Source: Scalesia atractyloides (lineage: Eukaryota; Streptophyta; Magnoliopsida; Asterales; Asteraceae). Taken from it: a stretch of DNA of 64,000 nucleotides. The position numbers were made by a program, and so were the translations under genes. The notes under the pieces were generated by a model, which was given only the letters and a program-made list of their open reading frames with translations, did no database searches and was not told where the DNA came from. Shown piece after piece: positions 43,625-55,769 of the stretch. Each line of letters opens with the position of its first letter. Positions within the stretch are counted from its first letter, which is position 1. The stretch lies in assembly GCA_947069175.1 (NCBI GenBank), contig CAMTDV010000003.1, positions 43,491,606 to 43,555,605 on the forward strand, read 5' to 3'.

Positions 43625-46333
43625 ATGGTAGAAGAGGCCTTTGATGCGGTTATGTTGGTAGAGGAGCAGTTCGACAATCAGGCAGGATACTTATCAGATC
43701 CACCAGCTGAATTTTATCAGGAGTTCCAATCAATGATAGCGGGTTTGAACGCGTGCAAGATTGCTTATGCACTACGTGCTAATCCAGTTATATACAGAGA
43801 TCTAGTGCATTCATTTTTTAAGAGAGCTCGATTCCACCAGAAAGGAGCTGATGGGAGACCGTATATCAGTTCTCAGATACAAGGGAAGGAGATCTTAGTT
43901 AATGAAGCTTGTGTTAGAGAGGTTTTATAGATTGCTGATGCTGCAAGTTACCCGACTGTATATGCGAATGAGAAAGTGTTGCCGATACTTGCGTAGATGA
44001 GTTATGAAGGGTCATATCCGCCGTTACTCAAGAAGATGTTTCCTTCCTACTGGAGATTACTAGTACATATGTTTATGCAGTGCATTTCAGAGAACAAGGG
44101 AGGCCTAGATCAGCCGAATCAAACCCAGACTTCTACAATTGTGGCTCTCATTATGGACTGGAAGTATAACTTCTCAGGTTATATCTTCGAAAACATGAAG
44201 AAGATTTTAGAGTAGTCGAAGAAGAGGATGTTTTTGTTATATCCACATTTTGTACAGCTGATTCTAGATGATCGATATCCTAACTTGGCCAAAGATGCTT
44301 CGAATGCGAATTTGCTAAATATGAAGCCTATGGGACCAACTATTTTCAGCACAATGAAGAAGAATAGCTCGACGTCGAAGATTGCCTTTGTTGGTCGTTT
44401 TGCGTTGAAGAAATTTGGAAAGTTTGCTGAGGTAATCGGACAGGATGTTCCAGCTCCTACACCAGTCAATGCCATTGTTGCAGAAGAGCATGACGTGCCT
44501 TCCAAAGAGAAAGAGGTCGATATCGAAGATCTGGTTACAGATGAGGATCCTGACGCAGAACAAGCTTTCTTAGATGATCTTATTGAGTTCAATGCCACTC
44601 TAACTCCAGTCTTTCCAGAACTGTCTTAGGAGAACTTAGAAGCCATAATTTCTCATCTGAAAGAATCCAAGAATGACAGGGTGATCCTCCTCTGGTAATT
44701 CTCTCTATTGCTGCTCCGGTAGGTGTGGTTGAAGATGATGAAGAGGATGAAGTTCCATTGATCAAGAGAAGGCGAACAACGCCCAGTGTTCAACCAAGTC
44801 TTTCCGAAGCTCGTGTTGTTAGTGTTGCTGAAGAGTCTACTCTGGTGACTTCTACTACTGTTTTATCTTCAGTCGCTGCATCTATTACAGACACTCCAAT
44901 GGTTAATAATCCTATTTCACCTGAATCAACAACTGCTCACGTTGCTACGCATTCCACAGTTGTTTCGATTCCGACAGACTCGATATTACAAATGATGGAT
45001 ATTGACGGAAGTTCGATGGGTGCTGAAGAGTCTGGCGCTGGTGGCAGTGGTATAGGTAGTGCTGAGGATGATGCTACAGAATACTTGCGCAAATCGGAGA
45101 AGCGTGCGTTTGAGTTTCGTGGATTGGATAGTGATGATGAAGATATAGAAGTTGATGTTGTGGATTTGAAGAAGCGAGTGGTTGTGTTAGAGCAGGAGGT
45201 TATACTGAAGGATGCGCAGATCGCATCATTGCAAACATGATTAGATGTGAGAGAACAAACAATAGATCAACTGCAAGGAGATGTCACTATGCTGATGACT
45301 ATGGTGTTTAAGTTGAAAGCAAAATTGGAGAACAAGTTTGGGAGGGAATTCTCTGACCCTACTGACGATCCGATTAACATAGAACACAGACATAGAGCAG
45401 TTGAGCAACGAGCGGCAGAGGAAAGTGAGGCAAACAGGTTAGCAACTGAATAGTTGGCTTCCGAACAACAAGCTGGGATGGATGACTATCTGCGTGATCC
45501 AAGAAAGAAATATACTGGAAGTTAGAAGCGTCCAGCGACCCACAAGAAGAAGCATATGGTGTTGATGAAGAACGTTGATGTCAATTCTCTTGATGAGAAT
45601 TTTCAAGCGAAATATCCGTCAAACCAATCTGAACGATATGTCATGGAGCTTGGCTCAAGCTACTACAGCAAGGTCAGGAATAAATCGAAGGTTGTGAGCT
45701 GGATGTATGATCATGACAAGAAATTGTGGATCATTGTTCGACAGGATGGGTCTCGGGAGTATTATTCTAAGGAGTCTCAGTTTGAAACATGGACGAAGAT
45801 TGCTCTGACTGATTTACTACGAGGTTCGTATTCTGATGATGATACAACTGAACGTGGCCCAGGCTGGAGATTTTTCAAGAAATTTGAACAAGAGGTGAAA
45901 ATGGGTTCAAGACGATGAAGACAGTCGAACAATACTTGCGAACTGTAAAGGGAGTACGTGATGCGAGAACAGGGAGAAGGTTCAAGTCGGTGATGTGGCC
46001 CCCAACGGATAAGGAACTAGTTATACCGGTCGCTCCAACTTTTCCACGAGGAATTTTGAAGAACTTTAATTTATGGCTGTATGATCCGAAGGTTGGTAGT
46101 GTAGCTATTATGACAAAGGAAAAGCCGTTTAGGGTGAATGATGTGGTTAATTTGGTAAGCTTTCACGATCAAGACCTGCAAGTTCTTGCTTCGCAACAGA
46201 TCCGAACAGCAGACTTATATGAACTATGTGCAAAAGATTGGACAGCTGCTGTGGTGGGTATTGTTGCTCGAAGATTAGGAGTGATGCGCAACCTAAAGAC
46301 TAGAAGGCGTAATGTTGTAAACCTATGGGAGAT
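43625..46333 (+). pseudogene. Copia-2 ORF3 (env-like position), broken
   Basis: One reading frame from ATG 43625 through stops at 43928, 43994, 44213 and 44627, then a shift to the frame of 44725-45918 (stops at 45238 and 45451), then another to 45915-46333. The N-terminal third has a conserved helical-looking region (KIAYALRAN, YWRLLVHMFMQC, YPHFVQLILDDRYPNL). The centre is Ser/Thr/Val/Asp-rich (44725-45130), followed by a Leu-heptad coiled coil (about 45150-45400). The C-terminal part (SKVVSWMYDHDKKLWIIVR, YDPKVGSVAIMTKEKPFRV) shares a layout with Copia-1. No signal peptide or membrane segment. Start chosen because it follows the splice acceptor and aligns with Copia-1. Function unknown. 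Confidence 0.75.
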
Positions 46334-46631
46334 TGTTGGGCTTATATTAATAAAGGTTTACACATTAGAGATACATTTGGGCTTTAAGGGGGTTTTGTGA
46401 TTCCTAGTGCCTTGTGGGCCTAGGGTTGTAATTTTGGGCTTAGTGAGTAGTACAAATACATGTCTTAGGTCAAGGTTTGAGGGTTAGAGAGTTGTAATTT
46501 CAAACTTGTATCAGACACTTTTCTAGTGTATGCAAGTTGTTTTGAATTCAAGAGATTGTTCTTCTTCTAAACATTATTTCCACTACTGATTAGGTTTGTG
46601 ATACCTGTTAGATCCGATTTCGGGACTTACA
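46334..46631 (+). repeat. Copia-2 3' LTR
   Basis: TGTTGGGCTTATATTAATAA to GGGACTTACA, preceded by the PPT-like CTATGGGAGAT (46323-46333). The TATA site is mutated to ACAAATA. Confidence 0.9.
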
Positions 46632-47307
46632 GTTTAGAGGATCAACCCATTTGTGGGTCCTCATGAATGGTGCAGTAGGTTTTGGGAAATGGTGGTAGCG
46701 AATCCGATCGTTGTGCCACATGCACCGACATACGTGCTCCATGTTTCCTCCTTGGTGGCTCAGGTGGTGGCTGAGGTTGCTCCACCGGTTCCATTTGGAC
46801 GTGTTCCTGTGTAGGAGGCGGTGTTGGAGAGTGGTACAAAGGAGTGTTAACAAAAGTGAATTGACTCCAATATTGGTCCCATTCATTAAGACCTTGGTAA
46901 GGTGATCCAGCGTAAGAGTTCGAACTGCTAGAGATTTCAATGGGGTGCCCATGCGATCCTGGCGGTGGCATCTCCGGGTGGGAGTCTTCGTCCATAGGGT
47001 TTGGTTGATCCAACTGATTCTAATCAGCTGGGGGTGTGTTGAAGTAGTGGTTAGGGTTAAACTCATCATGATATGAATGAGAATGATGAGAGTGATGAGA
47101 ATGGTGTGAGTTGTGAGAAGAATGGTATGAGTTTTGTGTATTTGTGGGTGAAAGTTCTTACGAGTTAGAATGTCTCGCTAGTGGCCAAGCATTTCCCAAA
47201 TCCTCATAAGGATTTGAGTGATGGGGTTGTGAAGGGATACGTCCAGATGGTCCTCCCCTCATAGGTCCTTTACCTCTTCCACTATGTCCTCGAACTCTTG
47301 GCGACAT
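46632..47307 (-). pseudogene. G1 proline-rich ORF, N-terminal piece
   Basis: The minus-strand ATG at 47305-47307 begins MSPRVRGHSGRGKGPMRGG, an Arg/Gly-rich N-terminus, then His/Ser-rich and Pro-rich parts; 46642-47013 is open and includes PIEISSSSNSYAGSPY and RRKHGARMSVHV. Stops occur near 47160 and 47020 and at the Copia-2 junction. Proline-rich sequence resumes at 21864 on the other side of Copia-2. It lies about 155 bp after the PBS of the minus-strand gypsy element, in the position of Gag or of an Ogre-type ORF1. It lacks an obvious capsid or CCHC motif, so the role is open. Confidence 0.6.
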
Positions 47308-47480
47308 TTTCTGTTAAAAGATCAAATTCAAAATAATAATAATAACTTAATAATGAAATGAGTAATCCTAGGTTAATGCCTAGACTCGGAAATCTAAGGA
47401 ATGTTCTATTGTGTAATGTTTGAGATTAAACACAAAAGGCTAGTGTTTAATTCTCTCAAACCTTGGCTCTGATACCAACC
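47308..47480 (-). other. G1 leader and primer-binding site
   Basis: Plus TGGCTCTGATACCA at 47464-47477 is, on the minus strand, TGGTATCAGAGCCA, the initiator-Met PBS. Three bases separate it from the LTR end. A short leader runs down to the ORF. Confidence 0.85.
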
Positions 47481-50400
47481 TATCACACCCCGAATTTCCA
47501 AGCAAACACCGGTGGGCCCGGGTGGGGAATATCGTGACGTAAGTTGATATCATCATAGTCAACTAACACAGCACAGCGGAAGTGTTGGAGTTTAAATTAC
47601 TATTACAAACCAAATGTTCAAAGTACGAAAATAATATACAGACAGCTTGTAATGAAAGATCCACAGGTGGATCGTAAAATATACAAAAATGTGTAACAGA
47701 CTTTAGGGCAGATCTAAGGATTTGCAAGATCCTCTTATATCATTACCAAGCAGCTTCAAGCCAATTTCGTATTGTACCTGCAACTTAGTCTTTTGAATAT
47801 ACGTCAGCTTACGCTGGTAAATACAATTAACTGACTCCGTTTGAAAACATTTCAAAATGGATTTAAGTGCACAGGGCACATTAAAATCTTTTATAACTTA
47901 GGAAAGTCAACCTTGTAACCTTGTTAACAGCTTTACATGTTTGTCAATACATGTGGGGCCCAGTACAGAGACCGAGACATGATTAACGTACACACCACTT
48001 ATGAACCCACGAAGGAGTTATCCCCAACTTGTGGGTAAAAATAATTTAGCATTCACATCTGTCAGGTGTATGCCTACACCCCGTGCTTTGGTCGTGGACA
48101 TCAACTAATGTAATGAGCCAAGGATATCCAGGACACAGTCGTTAACCCCAAATGTTTAAGTTATTAAACAAAACTGACCAAAACGGAATATGCGGATTTA
48201 CTAGCCACAATCCGGCTTCAATTGATCCCATTTCTGACCAAGCGATAACAATTTACCGTAACCCAAGCCCTTATGGGGGAAATATGTCAAGAGTATTTAC
48301 CTAAGTTAGTCTTGATTTAAAAATGCAAGATTTAATATCTTAGCCGTATTCAAAATGAAATAAGTGTAGATAGCATTTACAGGAAGGCTTTAGTCTAGAA
48401 TATGGCATAACCTAACCGATTAGAACGCTAACGGTCTTATTTAAGTCATAGACTTAGACCGACTAGCTTAAAGGATCAAAACTGTACAATACTCTAGATT
48501 AAGCGATGACCTGATAAAATGTAGTTTAAACCCAATAAGTACTATGACTTGTATAATATGGGTAAACCATAAGCATTACGGATTTTGAGATTTAAAATGA
48601 TAAGGTTAAACCCGTTTCGGTTAATTTCCATAAACTAGTTACATATGCTTAACCGTGCGCATATACGCGATATCGGGTAACTGGATAAGTCAAGAACAAG
48701 TTCTATATGTCATTATACTTTAAATAAGTTTTAATATCAGTAGGATATCAACTTACATGCCCGTTTAGGTTTTAGAATGAAATTATGCCTCATAAGGGCG
48801 TTTTGGTAATTATATATTGTATAAAAGGAACTTGAATATATTTTGATGTTATGATCATAAGTATTTTCGAAAAATATTTAACTTATGGTATAATATCATT
48901 GATCATATGTGTAATTTATCATTTATGCCCAAACTATTCAACGTAGGGGCATTTTGGTCATTTTACACATAGTTTGATAATTTATTTGGGATTCTGTGTT
49001 TATATTACGTACCTACTATAAAAATACTTTAAATGAGTTTTAAAATCAGTAGGTAACGGGTCTTGGTTGATAAATATGGTTTAAAACCATCTTATGCGCC
49101 GAAACGGCATTTACGTCGAAAAATGATTGTGCGAAGTTTAATGAAATCTGATGCTAAGATCAGGTTTATATGTTTTAGATATGTTATTTAATATGACATA
49201 TCAGTAGATAAAAGGTTTGGTATAAAAAGTATGATTAAAACCGTTTTATGCGCCATAAGGGCTTTATTATTATTTGTCGACATAATGCAAGAACTTGTAT
49301 GTAAACTCAGTATATAAACTGACTTGACATCCCAAATAATTTTACTTATTATATTACCTCAGTAGGAAATTCATTTTCAAGTTCGTTATCCATTAAAACC
49401 TTATTTTATGTAAAAAGGGCATTTTGGTCAAAAATTTGCTTAATAACGGAACTTGTCCATAAACTCAGATTCGGAATATGATCATGTAATATAACCTCAG
49501 AGGGTTATGCTACATTATATTATGATCATAATGCAATCTTAGATCAGTAGCTAACTAATCTAATTCGGGTCAGAATCGAAAGTCAAAACATAAGTCAAAC
49601 TTCACGACTTTCGGTTGCAAACCGACCCTAGTGCTGAAATTGACGGATCGAACATGTTCTCACATGTTCTAATAATTATTACCAACTTGTTTAAGTGTCA
49701 AAAACATGTGTATAACATATATAAACTAAGATTTTAATTTTCAAAATCTGGCCTGTTTGACTTCTAAATAATAAAACTTTGACCCATCAATTGGTCTAGT
49801 AAACGTGATTTTTATGAGGTGCCCTTTATAGGGATTAACACCTACCTTATTACGATCACTTAGCCATGTTCGTTATGAACAATGGCTGGACCATAATGGT
49901 CTTAGCCGAAAGTCAAAGTGTTTTCCATAAATGTTTGACTTTTAACTAAAAAAAGCCTATAAACGAAAATGCAAGAGAAAGGAACACTTACAAGTGATCC
50001 TTGGATGAAATAGAACTAAGTTGGATGTTCCTTTCAGTTAGGAACTTCCAAAGGAGGGAGATAGAATGATTATGAGAAAGGTGTAAGTTCAAGTGAAGAA
50101 CCAATGCTCCTATTTATAGTTGGAGAGCTTGAAGAAGGTGATCCCAGGTGTTAGCAGGTGTTAGAGGGTGTCTACAGGTGTCCCAAAATGTGGCATAGCG
50201 GTTTGGAAACCCATGGTTTCGAATTGAATGGGTTTTGGCAGTTTATGAGGCTGCCAAGCAATTTTTCTACAGCAGAGGCCCTCTGGCGGCCCGCGAGAGA
50301 CCAGGCCATGACATTTAGCCCATCAACTTATTAAACTTCTAAAACACCTTTATAAGCATAACTAGCCCTCCGTAGCTAATATTTGGCGTACCCGGGAGTA

Positions 50401-50720
50401 TGCTCGGACATTTTCAAGCTCTCGGTTCGTTAAAAGGTCACTCAGATGTATAAATTAGTATTTTGACACTTTTAAACCCCTCTATCATCCAACTTTTACA
50501 CATTTACACAAATAATCCCTCTCGTCCAACAAGTGGCTCAAATGAGAGTTAGGACTTCCTAAAGGGTCACTCAGAGGCTTAGTTTGAGCATGTTGACACC
50601 TTTAGTTATTAGACTTAATATAAAAGTAATGACACGTGTCGCTATATTATTAGACACGATTTTACGAGGTTTTACATATAAACCCTAGAAAATCTTACAA
50701 AAATCTACACCGGGGTGAAA
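47481..50720 (-). repeat. G1 5' LTR (minus strand), about 3.2 kb
   Basis: The minus-strand end is GGTGTGATA beside the PBS (canonical GTGACA with one change). The other end is near 50720, where the minus strand reads TTTCACCCCGGTGTAG; the terminal TG is not clear. A minus-strand TATA box lies at 50111-50118. Phrases such as GCGTAACATTTTGGTCA-like GGGCATTTTGGTCA recur (about 48960 and 49418). No genes. The matching 3' LTR is not in the window. Confidence 0.7.
50111..50118 (-). promoter_or_regulatory. TATA box of G1 LTR
   Basis: Plus TATTTATA equals TATAAATA on the minus strand, followed there by GGAGCATTGG. Confidence 0.55.
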
Positions 50721-51319
50721 CCTGAGGAGACTAGTCGCTCATGGTTTAAGGAACGCGATCACCAGATGATGAACATGAGCAATGATCCATGACCTTGATG
50801 CTTGGAGAGGATGATGATGATAGTGGTGATTAGGTTTTGATGGTGATTATGGATTGGTGATGATGATCTAGATGATTCAAGCTGGTTTTGGATTGAGAGA
50901 GAGGCGTGTAGTGCCTCCAAGAATAAGTCAATGGTTCAAAAGTTCGTAACTCCAACTATTATCCCCCAAAATTGGTCAAAAATTCGGTCAAACAACTCAA
51001 AAGGCGAAACCAGCATCAGAGCAAACCAAAGGGTGTCGACGACGCCATACTTATAGTGGGTTTGCTGCTAACGCACTATCCTACTGTTTAGGGTGTTTTC
51101 TTGGCGACAGAATGCATTGGTGATGCCCCAAGAGGACATCGGCGACACGATGTGCAATGCCACCTTCTCAAATTGTTCATTTCTTGCACCCGGTTTCTCC
51201 CAATCACTTCCTGATGCCCCGTAAAAGCTCCTAAATAGCTCCTTAAAGTCCGTTAGACCTGCGAAACACAATTCCTATCAAATCAGGCCATTCGAAACCA
51301 AAATTCATGTAATAACATA
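50721..51319. other. Unassigned segment between G1 LTR and G3 pol
   Basis: 600 bp that I cannot place. The minus strand has a 67-codon frame (51068-51271) without a known motif, and GATGATGATG-type low complexity at 50800-50870. It could be leader of another element or captured DNA. No gene call is justified. Confidence 0.4.
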
Positions 51320-51765
51320 AACTTAATACGGTAAAGCCACAGGATTTCAACCACATATCAGTCGCATGGTTTTGTTGACAGTCTCACCTTGGAAATGTGT
51401 GGTTCGTTTTGGAAAACGGCGTAAGTTAAATCCGCGTTATGTTGGACCATTCAAAATTGTGGAAAGAACTAGTACATTGGCCTATAGATTAGACCTACCT
51501 GAAGAACTTAGTGGGGTGCACAACGTATTTTATGTCTCAAACCTAAAGAAGTTTCCCACTCAAGCAGCTAAAACTATATGACAAATTGCCCTTTATCGAG
51601 GAACTAGTAGATGGATAAGAAGTCAAAACTCTTAACACAACAAGATTCCAATTGTACGAGTTTGTTAGAATTCAAAACGTGGACCGGAGTTCACGTGGGA
51701 GCGGGAGAATCAAATGATGCCCAAATATACTCAATTGATCAAAGCTGTTATGCCAATTGCTGAAC
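51320..51765 (+). pseudogene. pol: G3 gypsy integrase C-terminus with chromodomain-like tail
   Basis: The plus strand reads SPWKCVVRFGKRRKLNPRYVG, then PFKIVERTSTLAYRLDLP and VHNVFYVSNLKK (51366-51581), the usual end of Ty3/gypsy integrase. After a stop and small shifts come IPIVRV and KRGPEFTWEREN (about 51640-51715), which resembles the chromodomain-type tail of Tekay chromoviruses. The upstream part of the element is missing. Broken by stops. Confidence 0.8.
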
Positions 51766-51905
51766 TTACTAGTGAATTTCGGTACAAAATTCATTTTCAA
51801 ATTTAGGATGATGTGATAACTGGGGAAAATTCCCAGACACTCTAACCTCTTCTCAATGATTTCTTACTAAATTTCGGGACGCAATTTCTTTCAACTTGGG
51901 GATGA
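51766..51905 (+). other. G3 3' untranslated end and polypurine tract
   Basis: Non-coding, ending CAACTTGGGGATGA before TGTGACAATCC; the GGGGA stretch is the likely PPT. Confidence 0.6.
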
Positions 51906-52498
51906 TGTGACAATCCGCATTTTTAGGTTAACACCTTAACTTTTCCCGGTTAAACCTTTGTGATTTATAGAACATTCATACATGCATTGTGTCACACGTG
52001 TAAGTTATAAAAAAACAGAACTAATACAAACTAGAGGGACTAGTCTTGTACATGCACCAAAGTTACTTGGTTAACTTTCTATACAGGTTTCAAAGTTTAG
52101 AACCTTGGGGGACTAAATATGTTAATTAACTTTCTATGAAAGTTATAGAGAATCAAAACATGAGAGACTTGACATGTGAAATAATAAACTTGAAATCATA
52201 ACTTTCTCTACCAGTTTCAAGATTTAAGAACTTGGGGGAGTAGATATGTAAACTAATAAAAAAAAATATTTTGTTTTAATAACCCAACCCTAAACCCGCT
52301 CCCATCATTCAGTTGTCCCTCTCTCTCTCTCTCTCTCGTTTTTCCATCCTACGACCATACACACACCAATGGCTTCTTTTCTCCTGGCTCTCTCATCTCT
52401 CGCAGCCCTCATCTCTCTCGAAACCTCTCGCTTCGGTAAGCTTTAGTATCAGAAAACCTTATCATGTATGTGTATTAAGTAAGTATGTGAGTTTTTGT
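51906..52498 (+). repeat. G3 3' LTR, first segment
   Basis: Starts TGTGACAATCCGC at 51906. Contains a (CT)n tract (52317-52335). Interrupted at 52498 by Copia-3, whose duplication is TTTGT (52494-52498). Continues at 56373. Confidence 0.7.
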
Positions 52499-53092
52499 TG
52501 TAGGTCCGAATCGGTTCACCGAAGAACACAAGCTCAACGTATTGTTTCGTTGACATGCGGAATTATTTAACAAAACGGTAATCGTATGACTCGAATCGTG
52601 AATAACAGTCATTTATTACGTTTCAGTCATAAACCGGACAAAGTTTTGACACTATACGACACTAATTCTCCTAATCTATATGGGAACTATGTGAAGATCT
52701 TGAAGCTGTGTTGTTTGTACAAAGGTGGCTGATGATATATATAGAATTGTTCACTTCGTTCTAAAGAAAGAATTTAACTTCGTACGATCATAAATTGTTA
52801 TCTTCGTGCGATCTTGATCGTTTGTCTTCATAAGCATGCATTCTTTTCTAATAAGTAAATCTTGACTTGTGATGTCATCATGATGTGAGTAATGATGTCA
52901 TTATCTTGGATGATGATATCATGCTGATAATCTCCGCTCTTTATGTATCGCGTCGTGCCGAATCCTAACCTGGTTATACATCCCTAAGACAACCTAGTGA
53001 AACCTCTATTCGGTATAATTCAGATTCAAGACACTTGACAATATGCGTACAATTAGATTTCTATCGATGGCCACATGAATAATGAACTAACA
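52499..53092 (-). repeat. Copia-3 3' LTR
   Basis: On the minus strand starts TGTTAGTTCATT; on the plus strand begins TGTAGGTCCGAATCGG. Pairs with 55770-56367. Confidence 0.9.
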
Positions 53093-55007
53093 ATCTCCCC
53101 TTGGACATAGCTAGAAATCTATGATGTGAAGACTTGAACTACCTTGGATAACATCTTCAAGTGAAACCATAGTCTCCCCCTTGATTGATGCTCCGAATCT
53201 CTAAGATTTGATGTTTAAGAACTAACACACGTATTCACATACAACAGTTTCTCAATAGTCTCGTTGGTCCGACTCACATTCAACATTATCATGTTACCAT
53301 GGAAGATTTTGAAAGAAAATCTTTTTGGATTTTAATATTGAATGCAAAAATATAAACATACTGAAATGTAATATTTACAGTTTATTTTTTTGTGAGAGAA
53401 TGTGCTAGAGGATAATATCAGTTGTTTTACTGAGACATATTAGTTGCACCGTTGATCTAGATGAAACAATTCATATGTATTGTCGATATTGTCGTCGACT
53501 TAAACTCAATCTAAAAACTTTCGTAATGCTTCCCCATACATTAAGGTACATTAATCAACACTAAGTTCTTATGGACCCCGCGATCTCAGCATATCCCCTC
53601 ATCATTTAATACACTGACTCAAGTAATGTCTTTAAACTTTCATCATCTTTGATATGTGCGAAAACAACACAGAATGTTTAAACATTAACAATCAGGTCGA
53701 TCTTTCGATACGCAGAGAAAGTCCAATGTTTAAACAAAATGAGAAATAAAAACAGTTGAAATAGTGTAGATCTTAATCACCAGTTCGACGTTCTCATATA
53801 CACAGAGGTGATCCAAGATTTAAACAAAACACAAAGTAAAATAAGGCAGAAACATATAGGCACTAACATCAGATTCGATACCTTCGTATACGTAGAAGAT
53901 GTCCAATTCTTAAACGAAATAAAGAAATAAAAGAAGTTTAAATATTTGCAAAACGAAATACACAATCACAATGACTTTTTCAGTAAGTTGTGAAAGTTCA
54001 TAAACTGACCAGTTTTTATGCTTGCAGCATTCAGCGATTACTGAGTAGGTACACGGTCATGAAGGACAAAACTAAGTACTATGCTTTCAACCGCGTTTCC
54101 CGCAAAACTACCAGTCTAGTTGAGCCTACCGACACATCTTTAGTGAGATTGTTTAACCATTTTAAACAATACATATCTTTAGCATGCACGGATAGTTCAC
54201 TGATGTACTATCATTTCCTCGTTTCGCACAAGTAATCTCATTTTTCATTTTTCAATGTTTTTGACATTTTGAGATTTTCTATTGTTTTTAACTTTTTGAA
54301 AATCTTTTATCTATATGGAATGATTTTGAAATGATGTTTTTCAATTTTAAAGAAATTTTGAATAAAAATTTTTCTCCCACTCAAATTTAAAACATTTCGA
54401 AATCGAAAATAAAAATCTCCTATTTTAACTGTTAAACGAATTTTTACGAATGTTAACGCAAGACTACCATTTTGTTTGTGTGGAACACCAAACCTCTCAT
54501 CTCATTTCCACTACACGAACAACCACTGCTTCTGAAAATGTGTTTGCTTGAACCTTGATCATCCTTCACACGTAAATGAACTTAATCAATTTTGAAATGT
54601 AACCCAATCCATCTTGGATTTGGGTTGGCCAGATTCACCAACATAAAAAACATTAGTCCATTCACAGTCTCGTTTGTCATCAAACAGTTTTGAAATTTCT
54701 TCTAAGTCATTCAAAACCTTAGCTTTCCAAACTTGCTTCAGTTTTGCAACTGTTTGATAAACAATTTACTTTTTTTCCATTTTCTCTTTTGACTTCACTT
54801 TTGTATTCAGATTTATATCTGATGAACATATTTCACTAGAAGTTTTGCAACTTTGAGTGTTATGAAACGATTCTCTAGAATTTGTATCAGACTTAATCGG
54901 CGTAACCGAAGACAAAATCTTTTCAATTCTAGGTATCCAACATTTCATATCATTAATGAAATCATAACCATCAATATATCAATAATCATGTTAACTTTTA
55001 TATTTCG
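53093..55007 (-). other. Copia-3 interior, mostly non-coding
   Basis: No pol domain on either strand. A PPT-like run follows the LTR (53094-53100) and a second CTCCCCC lies near 53175. A degenerate repeat of about 90 bp occurs three times at 53690-53950 (words CAGAGA/AGAAGATGTCCAA and TTTAAACAAAA). The rest (54240-55000) is AT-rich. Confidence 0.65.
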
Positions 55008-55223
55008 TCAATACTTCATCCTAATCCGAAGATAAAGATTTATTAATTTGTCATTCTTTTGTTTAGGAGTTTTATACACATCAAATTCGTCCATTTCTAA
55101 AAGTAATTTTGTATATCTTTCAAAACCATCTTTCATTGGTTCATCATTTTTGATTTTAAACTTTTCAAATCTATTCTTTAAAGCGTCATATTTTCCTCGC
55201 TTTTCAATAGCTATACTCATCAT
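55008..55223 (-). pseudogene. gag: Copia-3 gag fragment
   Basis: A 71-codon minus-strand frame: KYDALKNRFEKFKIKNDEP, then FERYTKLLLEMDEFDV, resembling the UBN2/copia gag core in which an EAYxRFxxLLNEL stretch is typical. No CCHC knuckle is seen. It is a remnant, too short for a Gag. Confidence 0.6.
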
Positions 55224-55431
55224 TTTAAATCATCTGTCAACATTTTAAAAAATTATGTGCGAATCAAACTCCTTTGTGAAAAGTAATCAATTCGTACAAA
55301 CAAACTTAACTTTGTGATAAGAAAAAATTCAAACAAACTTAACCACCCTCATGCGAACTAAAAACTCGAAAGTTACGTTCGTACGGAGGTGCAAACTAAA
55401 GTTTTCAAACAACACTTCAAAACTATCTTCG

Positions 55432-55575
55432 TGAGAAGGTAACCCTCATGAGAAGGTAACCCCTCGTGAGAAGGTAAACCCTCATGATAAGGTAAAACTT
55501 CGTGCGAAGGTAACTCTTCACGCGAAGGTAAATTTATCTTCGTGCGAAGGTAATTATCTTCGTACGAAGTAAAAA
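55432..55575. repeat. Short hairpin tandem repeat in Copia-3 leader
   Basis: About eight units of 16-22 bp of the type CTTCGTGCGAAGGTAA; each contains the near-palindrome CTTCG..CGAAG. Lies between gag and PBS. Variants CTCATGAGAAGG and CTTCACGCGAAGG keep partial symmetry. Confidence 0.75.
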
Positions 55576-55755
55576 AAACAAGTTTTTTGAAAATTTCGAC
55601 ATGAAAACATTTGAATTTTAAGCTGATTTTTCAGTATTATAATCCTTGAAAAAGTCAGTCCTTTTTAACCGTGGAATCTATGAAAATAAAGAAAATTGAG
55701 TACAAAGAATGTTTTTCAGTTCAAATCTTGTAGTTTCAGCAGATATCAGCCTCTT

Positions 55756-55767
55756 GCTCTAATACCA
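55756..55767 (-). other. Primer-binding site of Copia-3
   Basis: Plus GCTCTAATACCA equals TGGTATTAGAGC on the minus strand; one mismatch to the initiator-Met PBS. Confidence 0.8.
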
Positions 55768-55769
55768 CT

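Larger units (their letters stand above)
21865..46631 (+). mobile_element. Copia-2: Sirevirus-like element with nested insertions
   Basis: Complete from LTR to LTR (21865-22164 and 46334-46631). Order: PBS, leader, gag with CCHC, spacer with second knuckle, protease, integrase, RT, RNase H, non-coding spacer, ORF3, PPT, LTR. About 13.3 kb once the TR-GAG element (24355-33768) and solo LTR (37937-39998) are removed. The LTRs differ at roughly twenty places by eye, so it is old. Flanks GTATT and GTTTA do not match as a clean duplication, but the G1 ORF continues on both sides, showing a real insertion. Coding parts are broken. Confidence 0.9.

Noticed and set aside
51068..51271. 67-codon minus-strand ORF as a host gene fragment
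   Set aside because: No recognisable domain, no exon structure, and both flanks are retroelements; left unassigned.
52313..52570. 85-codon ORF starting in the CT tract, looking like a signal peptide
   Set aside because: It runs across the G3 LTR/Copia-3 LTR junction, so it is made by the insertion.
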